Below, in pieces: positions 1 through 7,351 of a stretch of 9,594 bases of DNA (position 1 is its first letter; each line of letters starts with the position of its first letter). The notes beneath the pieces are model-generated. The model was given only the letters and a program-made list of their open reading frames with translations. It was not told the DNA's origin and made no database searches. The translations under genes and the position numbers were made by a program. This stretch comes from an uncultured Clostridia bacterium (GTDB lineage: Bacteria; Bacillota_A; Clostridia; Christensenellales; Aristaeellaceae), in assembly GCA_934645275.1 (NCBI GenBank), contig CAKUDW010000056.1:1-9594 (forward strand), in the 5' to 3' direction.

Positions 1-56
1 AGCACGCTGATGGTACTTGGCTGGCAACGGCCCGGGAGAGTAGGTCGTCGCCGGAT
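1..56 (+). rRNA. rrf: 5S ribosomal RNA, 3' end (partial)
   Basis: The first ~56 bases read as the 3' half of a bacterial 5S rRNA. They contain the GCTGATGGTACTTGG segment, a helix made by GGCTGG...CGGCCC, and the conserved GGGAGAGTAGGTCGTCGCC stretch just before the 3' end. The 5' part lies outside the window. The 3' boundary is estimated by alignment from memory with Bacillus 5S and may be off by a few bases. A Rho-independent terminator follows at once, so this is the end of an rRNA operon. Confidence 0.9.
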
Positions 57-68
57 CCAATTTTTTTC

Positions 69-98
69 GAGACATTCCTGTGAGTGTCTCTTTTTTTT
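69..98 (+). terminator. Rho-independent terminator of the rRNA operon
   Basis: GAGACATTC (69-77) and GAGTGTCTC (82-90) form a 9-bp stem with one G-T wobble around the loop CTGT. Eight Ts follow (91-98). It begins about a dozen bases after the 5S 3' end and separates the rRNA operon from the next gene. Confidence 0.92.
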
Positions 99-167
99 GC
101 GATTTATGGGAACAATTTGCGTGCTGGAAGCGTCAAATTCTGGAAAAGTGAATGGGGGAAAGCGAAT

Positions 168-881
168 ATGAAACGGATCAGCAAGTACATACTGGTAGTC
201 ATGCTCGTGGCAGCGATGCTGATGGGTGCGGCTCAGGCCGCGGTTAAAACGACGGGCAACGTGAATCTGCGCAAGGGCCCAGGTCTGGATTATGAAATCG
301 TCGGCGACGTCAAGCCTGATCAAGAACTGGAATTCAAGGGACAGGTGAGCACCGATGAACGCGGCGTGGATTGGTATCTTGTAGAGCATAAGGGCAGCGA
401 GTGCTGGATTTCCTCGCGCTATTCCGAGCTTGTTGGCGAAGAAACGCCCGTTACGGTCGCGTATGATCCCGCTGAAGCGGCGAATTGGACGGAGATTTCC
501 GATTATTTCATGCATGATCTGAAAGAAAGCGCGCAGGCGTTGGGCCTGACCAATTATGAGGAGACCGGCGGTGAGGCGCCCAACCAGCATTCGAACGACG
601 TGCTGAAGTTTGCCGGTTATGGTAACGTTGAGTACATTGGCCTGGCGGGCGCCGGCTACAAGGTGTTCGGCGTGACCTGCGGCATGCCCATTGAAGAAGC
701 GCAGGAAAAGCTGACGGAGGCAGGTCTGAGATTTTTCGAAGAAATTCGCCATTCGCTCGTCTTTGAGCATCCGTCGAATGAACTTTCGTGGGTGGACGTT
801 AACGGCGTTGATTCTTGCATCAACGTCGAATACTCTAACGATGTGGTCGTCAGCATGGATTGGTCGGCTTATACCGGCTGA
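168..881 (+). CDS. Secreted SH3b-domain protein (237 aa)
   Basis: The ATG at 168 is chosen because GGGGGAAAG (154-162) lies 5 nt upstream and the protein then opens with a clean signal peptide. A GTG further upstream at 84 is in frame but lies inside the rRNA terminator stem. Residues 1-24 have a basic start (MKRISK), a hydrophobic core and a signal peptidase I site after AQA. There is no lipobox cysteine. Residues ~27-90 form a bacterial SH3 (SH3b) domain, with GNVNLRKGPG at 30-39 and the WYLV...GSECWISSRY end at 69-85. Such domains commonly bind cell-wall peptides. The C-terminal ~120 residues are not a family I can name. They contain VFGVTCGMPIEEAQEKL (167-182), a G-M-x-x-E-E-A-x-x-x-L pattern often seen in small clostridial secreted proteins. 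Substrate and role are unknown. The gene stands alone between two terminators and does not look linked to CRISPR function. Confidence 0.85.
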   Translation: MKRISKYILVVMLVAAMLMGAAQAAVKTTGNVNLRKGPGLDYEIVGDVKPDQELEFKGQVSTDERGVDWYLVEHKGSECWISSRYSELVGEETPVTVAYDPAEAANWTEISDYFMHDLKESAQALGLTNYEETGGEAPNQHSNDVLKFAGYGNVEYIGLAGAGYKVFGVTCGMPIEEAQEKLTEAGLRFFEEIRHSLVFEHPSNELSWVDVNGVDSCINVEYSNDVVVSMDWSAYTG

Positions 882-897
882 TCTCGGAAACGAAGAT

Positions 898-931
898 AAG
901 AAAAGCAGCTCCGCACGGGGCTGCTTTTCTT
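898..931. terminator. Shared bidirectional terminator between the SH3b gene and the CRISPR array
   Basis: AAGAAAAGCAGC (898-909) pairs perfectly with GCTGCTTTTCTT (920-931). The stem extends inward by TCC/GGG (one wobble) to a GCAC loop, about 15 bp in all. Both flanks give a TTTTCTT tract, so it can stop plus-strand transcripts of the SH3b gene and minus-strand pre-crRNA leaving the array 80 nt away. Confidence 0.88.
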
Positions 932-1010
932 ATGGTGTTGGGAATCGCCTTAAAAAGACAATCAAAGACGCACGAATCTAATGTATGCCTGCTATACCTC
1001 AACAATTTGT
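932..1010. other. Leader-distal flank of the CRISPR array, no gene seen
   Basis: I see no credible gene here. The stretch shows no further degenerate repeat at the expected 66-nt interval left of position 1011. The only structure is a short inverted repeat, CAACAATTTGTTG (1000-1012), touching the degenerate terminal repeat. Confidence 0.6.
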
Positions 1011-1310
1011 TGCTTGCATTTCTACGGAATTATACCACTCTCAAACCGCGGCCTGTGCGGATTTTTGATAAGCGTTGTTTGAGACCCCTATGGAATTACA
1101 CAACTCCCAAACTGTAAGTCAGCACATCAGATTGATAAGACGGTTTGAGACCCCTATGGAATTACACCACTCTCAAACGGGTCGTAGCCGCGCATGACGG
1201 TAGCTGCGGTTTGAGACCCCTATGGAATTACACCACTCTCAAACGACTATGCCTGCACGGGCTGGGAAACAGTGGTTTGAGACCCCTATGGAATTACACC
1301 ACTCTCAAAC
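1011..1310 (-). CRISPR. Type II-A CRISPR array: 5 repeats, 4 spacers
   Basis: The 36-nt repeats start at 1011, 1077, 1143, 1209 and 1275, giving an exact 66-nt period with 30-nt spacers at 1047-1076, 1113-1142, 1179-1208 and 1245-1274. On the plus strand the consensus begins GTTTGAGACCCC, continues TATGGAATTACACCAC and ends TCTCAAAC. The ends are inverted (GTTTGAGA/TCTCAAAC). The three right-hand repeats are identical. The repeat at 1077 differs at two positions, and the one at 1011 is degenerate in its left part. Degeneracy marks the leader-distal end, so the leader is on the right and the array is read on the minus strand, as the cas genes are. The crRNA repeat then begins GUUUGAGAGUGGUGUAAUUCC and pairs with the anti-repeat at 7390-7427. 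The spacer at 1245 is newest and the one at 1047 oldest. The spacers do not resemble anything I noticed in this window. Confidence 0.98.
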
Positions 1311-1390
1311 CTCAAATTCACCGTTCATCTCAAAAGACAATCCGGATCAATAGAGATTTGAGAAACGAGGCCTCAACGGTCCGCACGGTT
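1311..1390 (-). promoter_or_regulatory. CRISPR leader with ATTTGAG anchoring motif
   Basis: Between the array promoter and the first repeat lie about 80 nt of leader. On the minus strand the leader ends in ATTTGAG (plus 1317-1311), directly joined to the repeat start GTTTGAG. ATTTGAG is one of the leader-end motifs reported for II-A loci, where it positions Cas1-Cas2 integration. A related TTTTGAG lies at 1335-1329 (minus), and an inverted ATTTGAG lies at 1356-1362 (plus). The assignment rests on position and motif. Integration activity itself cannot be seen. Confidence 0.85.
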
Positions 1391-1419
1391 AGTATAGCAT
1401 AAAATGCATTTCCCGTCTA
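1391..1419 (-). promoter_or_regulatory. Pre-crRNA (array) promoter
   Basis: On the minus strand, TAGACG (plus 1419-1414) is followed after 17 nt by TATACT (plus 1396-1391). A TG one base upstream of the -10 makes the extended form TGCTATACT. The predicted start is near 1384, so about 70 nt of leader would be transcribed before the first repeat. The -35 overlaps the csn2 stop codon (1417-1419), so the array has its own promoter placed exactly at the end of the cas operon. Confidence 0.72.
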
Positions 1420-2085
1420 GCTGAATTCGCACAAATCTGCGTCGACTGTCCAACGCAATTCATTGTCCAAGCGAGGCCTATCGGAACTTTCGAGCGCCAG
1501 TATTTCAAAACCGTGTGAAATGGCAGTCTGTGCAAAGCCCAGCAGCTTTTCATCTGAAACATAGCTGCGCAGATTGACGAGGATAAACAGCTTGTTGCGT
1601 TCAAATTCACATACCAGTTCCATATAGTCAATTAGGCGCTCAGTGAGATGACCATAATCGTCATTCAATTCAATGCCGGCAGATTTGATAATGCCGCCAA
1701 GGCTGATTTTGGGAAAGCGCAAATCACAGGAGAAACAGAACGAAATGTCAGCAAGTAGCTGTTCAACTTCTTGCATTACACGAGTGGACTGAGCATAGTG
1801 TATTTCATCAAATGCTTCCTGCTCCAGTGCAGTGCTTATTTTGTTAAGCAGAGACTTTCGATTCATTTCAAATGGGACAAAGCGATCCAACAGCTCGGCG
1901 TAACGATCAAATGCAACGGGAGTATCAGCCTGTGAGAGCACAGCCTGTCCCTTGCAGCCGTCAAGCTGTCCGTGAATATCCTGCAAAAGTCGGACGAACA
2001 GTTCCTGATTCTCAATGACCAATGTGTTGAAACGTCCGTTGGTCAGGTCGAATACGCAATCGATGTCCGGATAGACAAACTTCAC
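1417..2085 (-). CDS. csn2: Csn2, type II-A spacer-acquisition protein (222 aa)
   Basis: Csn2 proteins form ring-shaped tetramers that thread onto DNA ends and are needed, with Cas1, Cas2 and Cas9, to acquire new spacers in II-A systems. The 222-residue length fits the short Csn2 subfamily (about 220 aa). Family resemblance is clearest around residues 160-200. There NKLFILVNLRSYVSDEKL is followed by a helix and then a buried strand (FEILALES), which parallels the ILIFIN...YLTEDEV...VLFLE pattern of Enterococcus Csn2. An acidic helix rich in E and D lies at 84-115. The start is GTG (2085), which overlaps the cas2 stop as GTGA. GGTGAT a few bases upstream may serve as a weak ribosome binding site, and translational coupling is likely. 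It is the last gene of the operon and its presence is what makes the locus subtype II-A. Sequence divergence in this family is high, so the call rests on position as well as motif. Confidence 0.93.
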   Translation of the reverse strand: MKFVYPDIDCVFDLTNGRFNTLVIENQELFVRLLQDIHGQLDGCKGQAVLSQADTPVAFDRYAELLDRFVPFEMNRKSLLNKISTALEQEAFDEIHYAQSTRVMQEVEQLLADISFCFSCDLRFPKISLGGIIKSAGIELNDDYGHLTERLIDYMELVCEFERNKLFILVNLRSYVSDEKLLGFAQTAISHGFEILALESSDRPRLDNELRWTVDADLCEFS

Positions 2086-2402
2086 AGAATCACCAACCTT
2101 TCATCGGTATCCAGCGTATCCGTAGATTTTTGCCCAATGATATACTCCATTCGGGAGAATTGCTTTTCGGTGATCGTCAATACCTGGACCAGTCCGTCAG
2201 GCGGGCGGTTTTTGCGAATGGTTGATATAGCGGCACTCTCTGCAGACGGCGAAGGTAGCAGACGGCAATACACAGATTCCTGCATCATCAGAAATCCATT
2301 TTGTTGCAGTGCTTTTCTGAATTGGCGGTAATTCCGCCGATCTTCCGGTGTTTCTGATGGAAGATCAAAGAATACGATGATTCTCATAAATCGATAACTC
2401 AT
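2082..2402 (-). CDS. cas2: Cas2, CRISPR adaptation subunit (106 aa)
   Basis: Cas2 dimerises and bridges two Cas1 dimers in the integrase complex that inserts prespacers beside the leader. The protein has the ferredoxin-like Cas2 fold signature. A first strand MRIIVFFDLP (6-15) carries the conserved Asp13, then comes a basic helix (RRNYRQFRKAL) and the second strand GFLMMQESVYCRLL (36-49). The segment TITEKQFSRMEYIIG (76-90) closely resembles the ILTVTEKQFARM of S. pyogenes Cas2 as I recall it. Length is normal for II-A Cas2 (about 105-115 aa). The ATG at 2402 overlaps the cas1 stop as ATGA. No strong ribosome binding site is visible upstream, so coupled translation from cas1 is likely. In type II systems Cas2 acts as a structural part, and nuclease activity is not needed for acquisition. 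Confidence 0.97.
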   Translation of the reverse strand: MSYRFMRIIVFFDLPSETPEDRRNYRQFRKALQQNGFLMMQESVYCRLLPSPSAESAAISTIRKNRPPDGLVQVLTITEKQFSRMEYIIGQKSTDTLDTDERLVIL

Positions 2403-3271
2403 AGCATTTCGTAGAAAACGGCATGGTCGGGATCACCGGTACTGAGCGCTTCCCAAATGTGAGCGCAGTAAATACGAATGGCATTGAGCACGAGCTGACG
2501 GCTTTGATTTATACGCACGGTGTCACTCAGAATTTCCCAAAGCGCATGCTTTTCTTTACGTTCCAATTTTTGTGGTTGGAGCTCGACAACTTTCCGATCT
2601 ACCAGTATGCGGAAAGGTTCCATTAAATCGCTGCTTAGATTGAAGTGATTAAACTGGTTGTCGTGGAAAATGCCGAATTGCGTTAAATAACCGCTGGCGA
2701 CAATTTCTCGGTTGAAGGCAGACAGGAGGATACTATATCCATAATTTAATGCGGCATTTTCTGGCCGATCCGCACTGCGGATGAAGTCCATGCCAAACAG
2801 GGCATTGAAATACACCTTAGCGGCATGGCCTTCACGATTTGTTGCGTCTAAAGGCTGCACCTGTTCGACGTAGTCGCACAACAGTTCATATTCACGCAGG
2901 TGATTCAGCTCTTTTAAATGTGTTGCCTGCTGACGGATCTTTTCGCGGATGATTGCCTGCCAGAGCAGCGCTTTGGATTCTTTCGACCATTGTATCTGCG
3001 TGCGGATGCGATCGGAGCTATTGTGGCTGCCGTGCAATGGCACAAGCTCTGCCATAGGACTGCGCTTTGTATCGCAGAAAATGACCCGGATCTTCTTTTC
3101 AATGAGCGCTTCCAGTAGGCAACCAGTCAGCGATACAGCTGGGTTTTCGATGAGTAATATGGCAATCTCGTCCAGAAAGATGCGGCGGGTTTCGCTGTCG
3201 CGTACTACCATATAACCCATTTTGTAATCCAGCTTGCAGCGCCGCTCGATGATGACGGTACGCCAGCTCAC
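2399..3271 (-). CDS. cas1: Cas1, CRISPR integrase (290 aa)
   Basis: Cas1 is the metal-dependent integrase that joins prespacer 3' ends to the first repeat. The N-terminal beta domain opens with SWRTVIIERRCKLDY, matching the WRTVVVN...KLSY start of streptococcal Cas1, followed by LDEIAILLIEN and VIFCDTKRSPMAEL. The C-terminal alpha-helical catalytic domain carries NREGHAAKVYFNALFG with Glu147, IFHDNQFNHFNL with His203, and SDLMEPFR with Glu218. These correspond to the Glu/His/Glu metal site of type II Cas1. At 290 residues it is almost the same length as S. pyogenes Cas1 (289). The start is a GTG at 3271 that overlaps the cas9 stop (GTGA). With no good ribosome binding site visible, translation probably depends on ribosomes finishing cas9. 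Nothing suggests inactivation. Confidence 0.98.
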   Translation of the reverse strand: MSWRTVIIERRCKLDYKMGYMVVRDSETRRIFLDEIAILLIENPAVSLTGCLLEALIEKKIRVIFCDTKRSPMAELVPLHGSHNSSDRIRTQIQWSKESKALLWQAIIREKIRQQATHLKELNHLREYELLCDYVEQVQPLDATNREGHAAKVYFNALFGMDFIRSADRPENAALNYGYSILLSAFNREIVASGYLTQFGIFHDNQFNHFNLSSDLMEPFRILVDRKVVELQPQKLERKEKHALWEILSDTVRINQSRQLVLNAIRIYCAHIWEALSTGDPDHAVFYEML

Positions 3272-6200
3272 AGCAATTCAAGCAGGTTTTGACTGCGCCT
3301 GCACCACAGACCAGAAGTAGATTCATCAAGGATGTAGACTTTGGAATAGTTCTTTTTCCAGTTGGAAAGAGATGAACTGAGGCCTACGGTTGCAGCAGCC
3401 CTTGAACCGGCATCGATTTGAGAAAGGTCGCAGCCGTTTGTGAGCCTGCCGAAAACGGTATGAATATTTAGCAGCGTCTTTGCCTGTGCCTCCAAAGGTA
3501 ATAGACCGAAAGCTTCTCTACCTTCACGCAGTAACTCGACTGGATTGTTTATACGCTTACGGTATATGGAGGTCGTCAGTTTTTCAATGTACAGGTCGTA
3601 CAAGGCAAGATTATCTTCAGCGGTGATCCTGTCGTATTCCGGGCTACACACGAGCTTGTTATTCTTGGAGTACTTTTCGCAGAAGGATTCCAAACGCTTG
3701 AGATAGCGTTCAGTTTCCATACTGGCAGAAAACTGCGTAAGAGAGGACACACTTATACTGCGTCCACCACTTGATTTACTCCTGATGCATACCTTGTACC
3801 CATCAAGTATGAGTACGGTGTTGACTCGGATAATACGCTTTCCCAGAGGGAACGAAACCTCCTGAATGGGCTTCCTGACAATCTTGCCAATCGTATCCAG
3901 TGTGTATTGCTGTCGAAAGGCTTCATCTTGCAATACCTTATCAGCAAACATCAATTCGACTGGCATGAACATCAGATCCGTCTTTTTGCCGAAACGATAG
4001 TGCACCAACAGGAAAAAGCTGGCGGTTGATTTATTATAGCCGCCATATCGCTCGACAGACTTATCGGCCTTGAGCGAGATCAACCCGTGAGCGGCTTTCA
4101 GCGGCTGCTGATCAAACAAACCACCGTGCCTGCAAAATGCATAGTGCGTCACATGGCCAGTATTCTTCGAGATTGTAGCTTTGACTTTCGTCAGATCCGG
4201 TGCGCCGCGCCAAACTGTGATGCCGCCGCAGATGACGGGATTGTTGAACAGAGCTTTTGCCTTTACATTGTAGCTGTGATCGCACGGTACAAACCAGCGC
4301 CTGCTGAAGCGCATATGATATACATTGCCGGTAACAATATTCAGGTAGGCGTCCTTGGCGTGATGAAGATCGTTATAAGACCGGCTCTTGATGCAATTGA
4401 AATCCTGACGGAATTCACTGGTCAGGCGTGCCTTGACGTAGACGATTTCGGTTTCTGGATAGCGTTCGCGCAGCAGCGTGGCTACGGCCTTGGTGGATTG
4501 CGTGGTTTCAGTGAGCTGACGATTGATGAAGCCCCATTTTTCGTTATCGTCGAAGGGCGTGGTGCGCGTCAACCGACGCAATTTTTCATCGCTCAGCAAG
4601 CCGTTTTTGTGCAAACGATGCCAAATCGGGCGCATCCTGCTCTGAATATCTGCCGGCACGGGGAATTGATCGCTCTTTGCACCGTTGATCTCTGAGCGCA
4701 CGAGGATTACGTTGTTTTGCAGACTGTCATCTTTCACAACGCTTTGCGGATAAATATGTTCAATGTTGTACTGACTGCCGGATAATTGCTCAATACTTAT
4801 CGCGTCGTTTGAATAGAGACAACGCCCAAGCTGCATGTAATACAGATAGAGGCGATCCGACTGCAGGCGGTTGTCGGCCTGATCTCCCATCGTTTCGAGT
4901 TCCTTTCTCAGCGCACGCACGTCCTCTTCTGCCTGACGTTCATACAATTGCAGCAGCTGTTCACGCCGAGTCAATGTACGCTTACCCTTCTGTTGCGCTG
5001 TGCCGCCGCGCGCCATTTCCACAAATATGCGCTTTGGTGCGCCGCCAAATGCTTTAGTTACTTCACTTACGATCTCCATGGCACGAAGGACAGGGCGCTT
5101 TACTGCATTGGAGACATACATATCGTCGAGTCGCGCTGACATGGATCGGGGATGTGCCGCATAGTATGCCTGCTGTGCTTCGCGGATCTCATCGACGAAA
5201 GTATATTGATCGGAGAGCAGGGACATTAGCGAACAATTCGTATTCCAGAGCGCGCCGAGGATGGTGAAAAGCTCGCCAGTTTGACGATTTGCGCCCTCCA
5301 GACCATTTAGGAAACGCGCGGACAGTCGGCCAAAGTCCTTATAACGAAGCCGACTGATGTATGTAAGGTCATCTTCGGAAAGTACCGGATAATGTGCATG
5401 GAGCCATTTCAGAAAGCGTGGACGATCCTCGGAATAAGTGGAGCGTTCGATTATGGCTTCCACATCCTGAGTGCTTAAAATGCCTGCGTCCATCAGCCGC
5501 CTGAAATCATGCTGCGGTTTCAGATTGGATTTGAGCTGTTCGTCTATTCCTGCCAGCAGGTCGCCCTCGCGCATGATATTATTTGAGATGAGCCAGTCTT
5601 CGATGCGCTTTCGGGTCGGCTTGCGATATGCTTCAAATACACCTGCGTATAAAGCTTGCTTCTGCGCCACAGTAATGTGTTCGCCATTGATGGTGATGTT
5701 GTTGATTTCATTTAGCACTTCGAAGCGATGGTAAAGCAGCGAATCCTTTGGCAATACCGCTTCGCCGGGAAGATAGGTACAGGTATTGGTCATCCTTCGA
5801 ATGAAAGCCTGCTCGCTGGCATCCAAATCAATGACTTCGTTAAAATTCCACGGCAATACGCGCCCTGCCTTTTTATCTGTCCAAACGACCCATGCTTTGT
5901 CAGAAGCGGTGTTTAGTGGACCGACGAAATAGGGGATGCGGAAACAAAAGATGCATCGCAGTTTGTCCGAGATGGATAGGCCGCCCTCGGTGTTTTTCAA
6001 AAACGGCAAATAGCGTTCAGCATTTTTCAGGATCAGGTCTAGCTCATACCAATACAGCTGATAGGGGATTACGCGGTTATCGGTATCGCGTTGTTTGGGC
6101 AAAAATGTATTCAAATCCAGACGGCGCTGCATATCTTCAAAGAAGAGCATATCTTCTGCCTCGGGTTCGATCCCCTTGATGGTATTGCGCAGCAGTTTAT

Positions 6201-7350
6201 AGAAATCCTCGCGGGATGCGCGCTTCTTCAACGCGGGTTTATCAGAATGGTAGACATAGGCGGCATAACCGCTACCATCGGTTTCACGGAATAGTGTGCG
6301 ATAGCGATCTGGGCGGTATTTTCGTATAAAGCGTTTGAGGTGGGTAAGATCATTGCGGTGTTGTTCATATATGGTGCATTTCGCTTCGGAAATAGATGGT
6401 TTTTCCTTAAGAATGTCTACCAGAAGCGCCCAATCGTATACGGATTTCATAGCCGAAATCAATTCAGCATCATCACCGAGCTGAGCGATGACCTCTGCCA
6501 GGGTATCTTCACTATCGCCAAGCGTGAATGATTTTATGGCTCCATATTCGGAATTGAAAAACAGTTTTGCCGCGCTTATTTTGCTCCCACACAGACCACG
6601 GAACAGTACATCACAATTATAGGGAAAGGCATCGCTGTGTTCCTTTGGCACAGATTTGCCAAAACAGGCCGTGGCAAGAGCTTTGCATTTTTGCCCTACG
6701 GGATCTGCCGAACGCAGGACTGTGTTCATTGCTTTGATGGCGTCGGTGTCCTTCCAGGGTGGCGTGTATCCGTTACTTACAAAGAATGCCATGAAATTGG
6801 AATAGACCTGGGAAAACTCCGTGATCGCAGACAGATTTTCTTTTGCGATCCCATTCAGAAAATGGCCGCGATGGGCGACTAGCCATGCGCAGGCCAGATA
6901 TACCAGCCGAACATCGTGTGGCTCGTCTGAATTCATCAGATCGACGAGCAAATGGTGGATGGTTGGATATTGGTTATGGTATTCACGGTCCGTGTAATCT
7001 AGATCGTTGAACAGCGTGAAAGGCTCTTCAGTTTCATCACGGTAGAGTGCGCTTTTTTGAAGGCGGATATAGAAATGCGGGTCGACCTTGGCGATTTCTG
7101 CGGCGAATAATTCCTGCACGAGAGAGACGCGCTGTTGGCGTCGATCCAATCGTCGTCGCGCCGTGCGATATGCGCGACGTTCCGTGTTGAGCTTGGCAGA
7201 GTCAAACAGATTGACGCCCCAGGCGGGGGCACCCTTGAATTTCAGAAGGTCATATTCCAAATTTGTGACTGCGTAGCCGACGGAATCTGTGCCAATGTCA
7301 AGCCCCAGGTAGTATTCCTGCTGTGCTGGAAGAATTGTATTGTGCGCCAT
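3268..7350 (-). CDS. cas9: Cas9, type II-A RNA-guided endonuclease (1360 aa)
   Basis: Cas9 cuts both strands of DNA matched by a crRNA:tracrRNA guide and helps choose spacers with a proper PAM. RuvC-I is YYLGLDIGTDSVGYAV with Asp18. An arginine-rich bridge helix follows at ~58-75 (ERRAYRTARRRLDRRQQR). The recognition lobe spans ~80-760. RuvC-II is KRIFVEMARG with Glu778. The HNH domain has YNIEHIYPQSVVKDDS with His865 and SEINGAKSD with Asn889. RuvC-III is NDLHHAKDAYLN with His997 and Asp1000. The region from ~1100 (ERYGGYNKSTASFFLLV) to the end is the C-terminal PAM-interacting part. All catalytic residues are present. The length is typical for II-A. The N-terminus is about 8 residues longer than in SpCas9. 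The ATG at 7350 has GGAGG (7364-7360) 9 nt upstream. It is the first gene of a tightly overlapping operon. The C-terminal end lacks the SpCas9 RKR motif, so PAM choice probably differs from NGG. Confidence 0.99.
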   Translation of the reverse strand: MAHNTILPAQQEYYLGLDIGTDSVGYAVTNLEYDLLKFKGAPAWGVNLFDSAKLNTERRAYRTARRRLDRRQQRVSLVQELFAAEIAKVDPHFYIRLQKSALYRDETEEPFTLFNDLDYTDREYHNQYPTIHHLLVDLMNSDEPHDVRLVYLACAWLVAHRGHFLNGIAKENLSAITEFSQVYSNFMAFFVSNGYTPPWKDTDAIKAMNTVLRSADPVGQKCKALATACFGKSVPKEHSDAFPYNCDVLFRGLCGSKISAAKLFFNSEYGAIKSFTLGDSEDTLAEVIAQLGDDAELISAMKSVYDWALLVDILKEKPSISEAKCTIYEQHRNDLTHLKRFIRKYRPDRYRTLFRETDGSGYAAYVYHSDKPALKKRASREDFYKLLRNTIKGIEPEAEDMLFFEDMQRRLDLNTFLPKQRDTDNRVIPYQLYWYELDLILKNAERYLPFLKNTEGGLSISDKLRCIFCFRIPYFVGPLNTASDKAWVVWTDKKAGRVLPWNFNEVIDLDASEQAFIRRMTNTCTYLPGEAVLPKDSLLYHRFEVLNEINNITINGEHITVAQKQALYAGVFEAYRKPTRKRIEDWLISNNIMREGDLLAGIDEQLKSNLKPQHDFRRLMDAGILSTQDVEAIIERSTYSEDRPRFLKWLHAHYPVLSEDDLTYISRLRYKDFGRLSARFLNGLEGANRQTGELFTILGALWNTNCSLMSLLSDQYTFVDEIREAQQAYYAAHPRSMSARLDDMYVSNAVKRPVLRAMEIVSEVTKAFGGAPKRIFVEMARGGTAQQKGKRTLTRREQLLQLYERQAEEDVRALRKELETMGDQADNRLQSDRLYLYYMQLGRCLYSNDAISIEQLSGSQYNIEHIYPQSVVKDDSLQNNVILVRSEINGAKSDQFPVPADIQSRMRPIWHRLHKNGLLSDEKLRRLTRTTPFDDNEKWGFINRQLTETTQSTKAVATLLRERYPETEIVYVKARLTSEFRQDFNCIKSRSYNDLHHAKDAYLNIVTGNVYHMRFSRRWFVPCDHSYNVKAKALFNNPVICGGITVWRGAPDLTKVKATISKNTGHVTHYAFCRHGGLFDQQPLKAAHGLISLKADKSVERYGGYNKSTASFFLLVHYRFGKKTDLMFMPVELMFADKVLQDEAFRQQYTLDTIGKIVRKPIQEVSFPLGKRIIRVNTVLILDGYKVCIRSKSSGGRSISVSSLTQFSASMETERYLKRLESFCEKYSKNNKLVCSPEYDRITAEDNLALYDLYIEKLTTSIYRKRINNPVELLREGREAFGLLPLEAQAKTLLNIHTVFGRLTNGCDLSQIDAGSRAAATVGLSSSLSNWKKNYSKVYILDESTSGLWCRRSQNLLELL

Positions 7351-7351
7351 C

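Noticed and set aside
84..167. Upstream GTG start for the SH3b protein
   Set aside because: It lies in the stem of the rRNA terminator, lacks a ribosome binding site and would put 28 residues in front of a clean signal peptide.
1000..1012. CAACAATTTGTTG inverted repeat as a terminator or end of a mobile element
   Set aside because: Six-base AT-rich arms with one central base cannot form a hairpin loop, and no partner copy is seen at the other edge of the locus.
1145..1402. An 85-codon open frame with repeated RPLWNYTTLK segments
   Set aside because: The repeated peptide is the translated CRISPR repeat. The DNA has the strict 36/30 repeat-spacer period of an array.
4087..4695. A 202-codon plus-strand open frame opposite cas9
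   Set aside because: It lies fully inside the cas9 gene on the other strand, has no recognisable domain and no good ribosome binding site. The Cas9 frame encodes HNH and RuvC-III motifs here.
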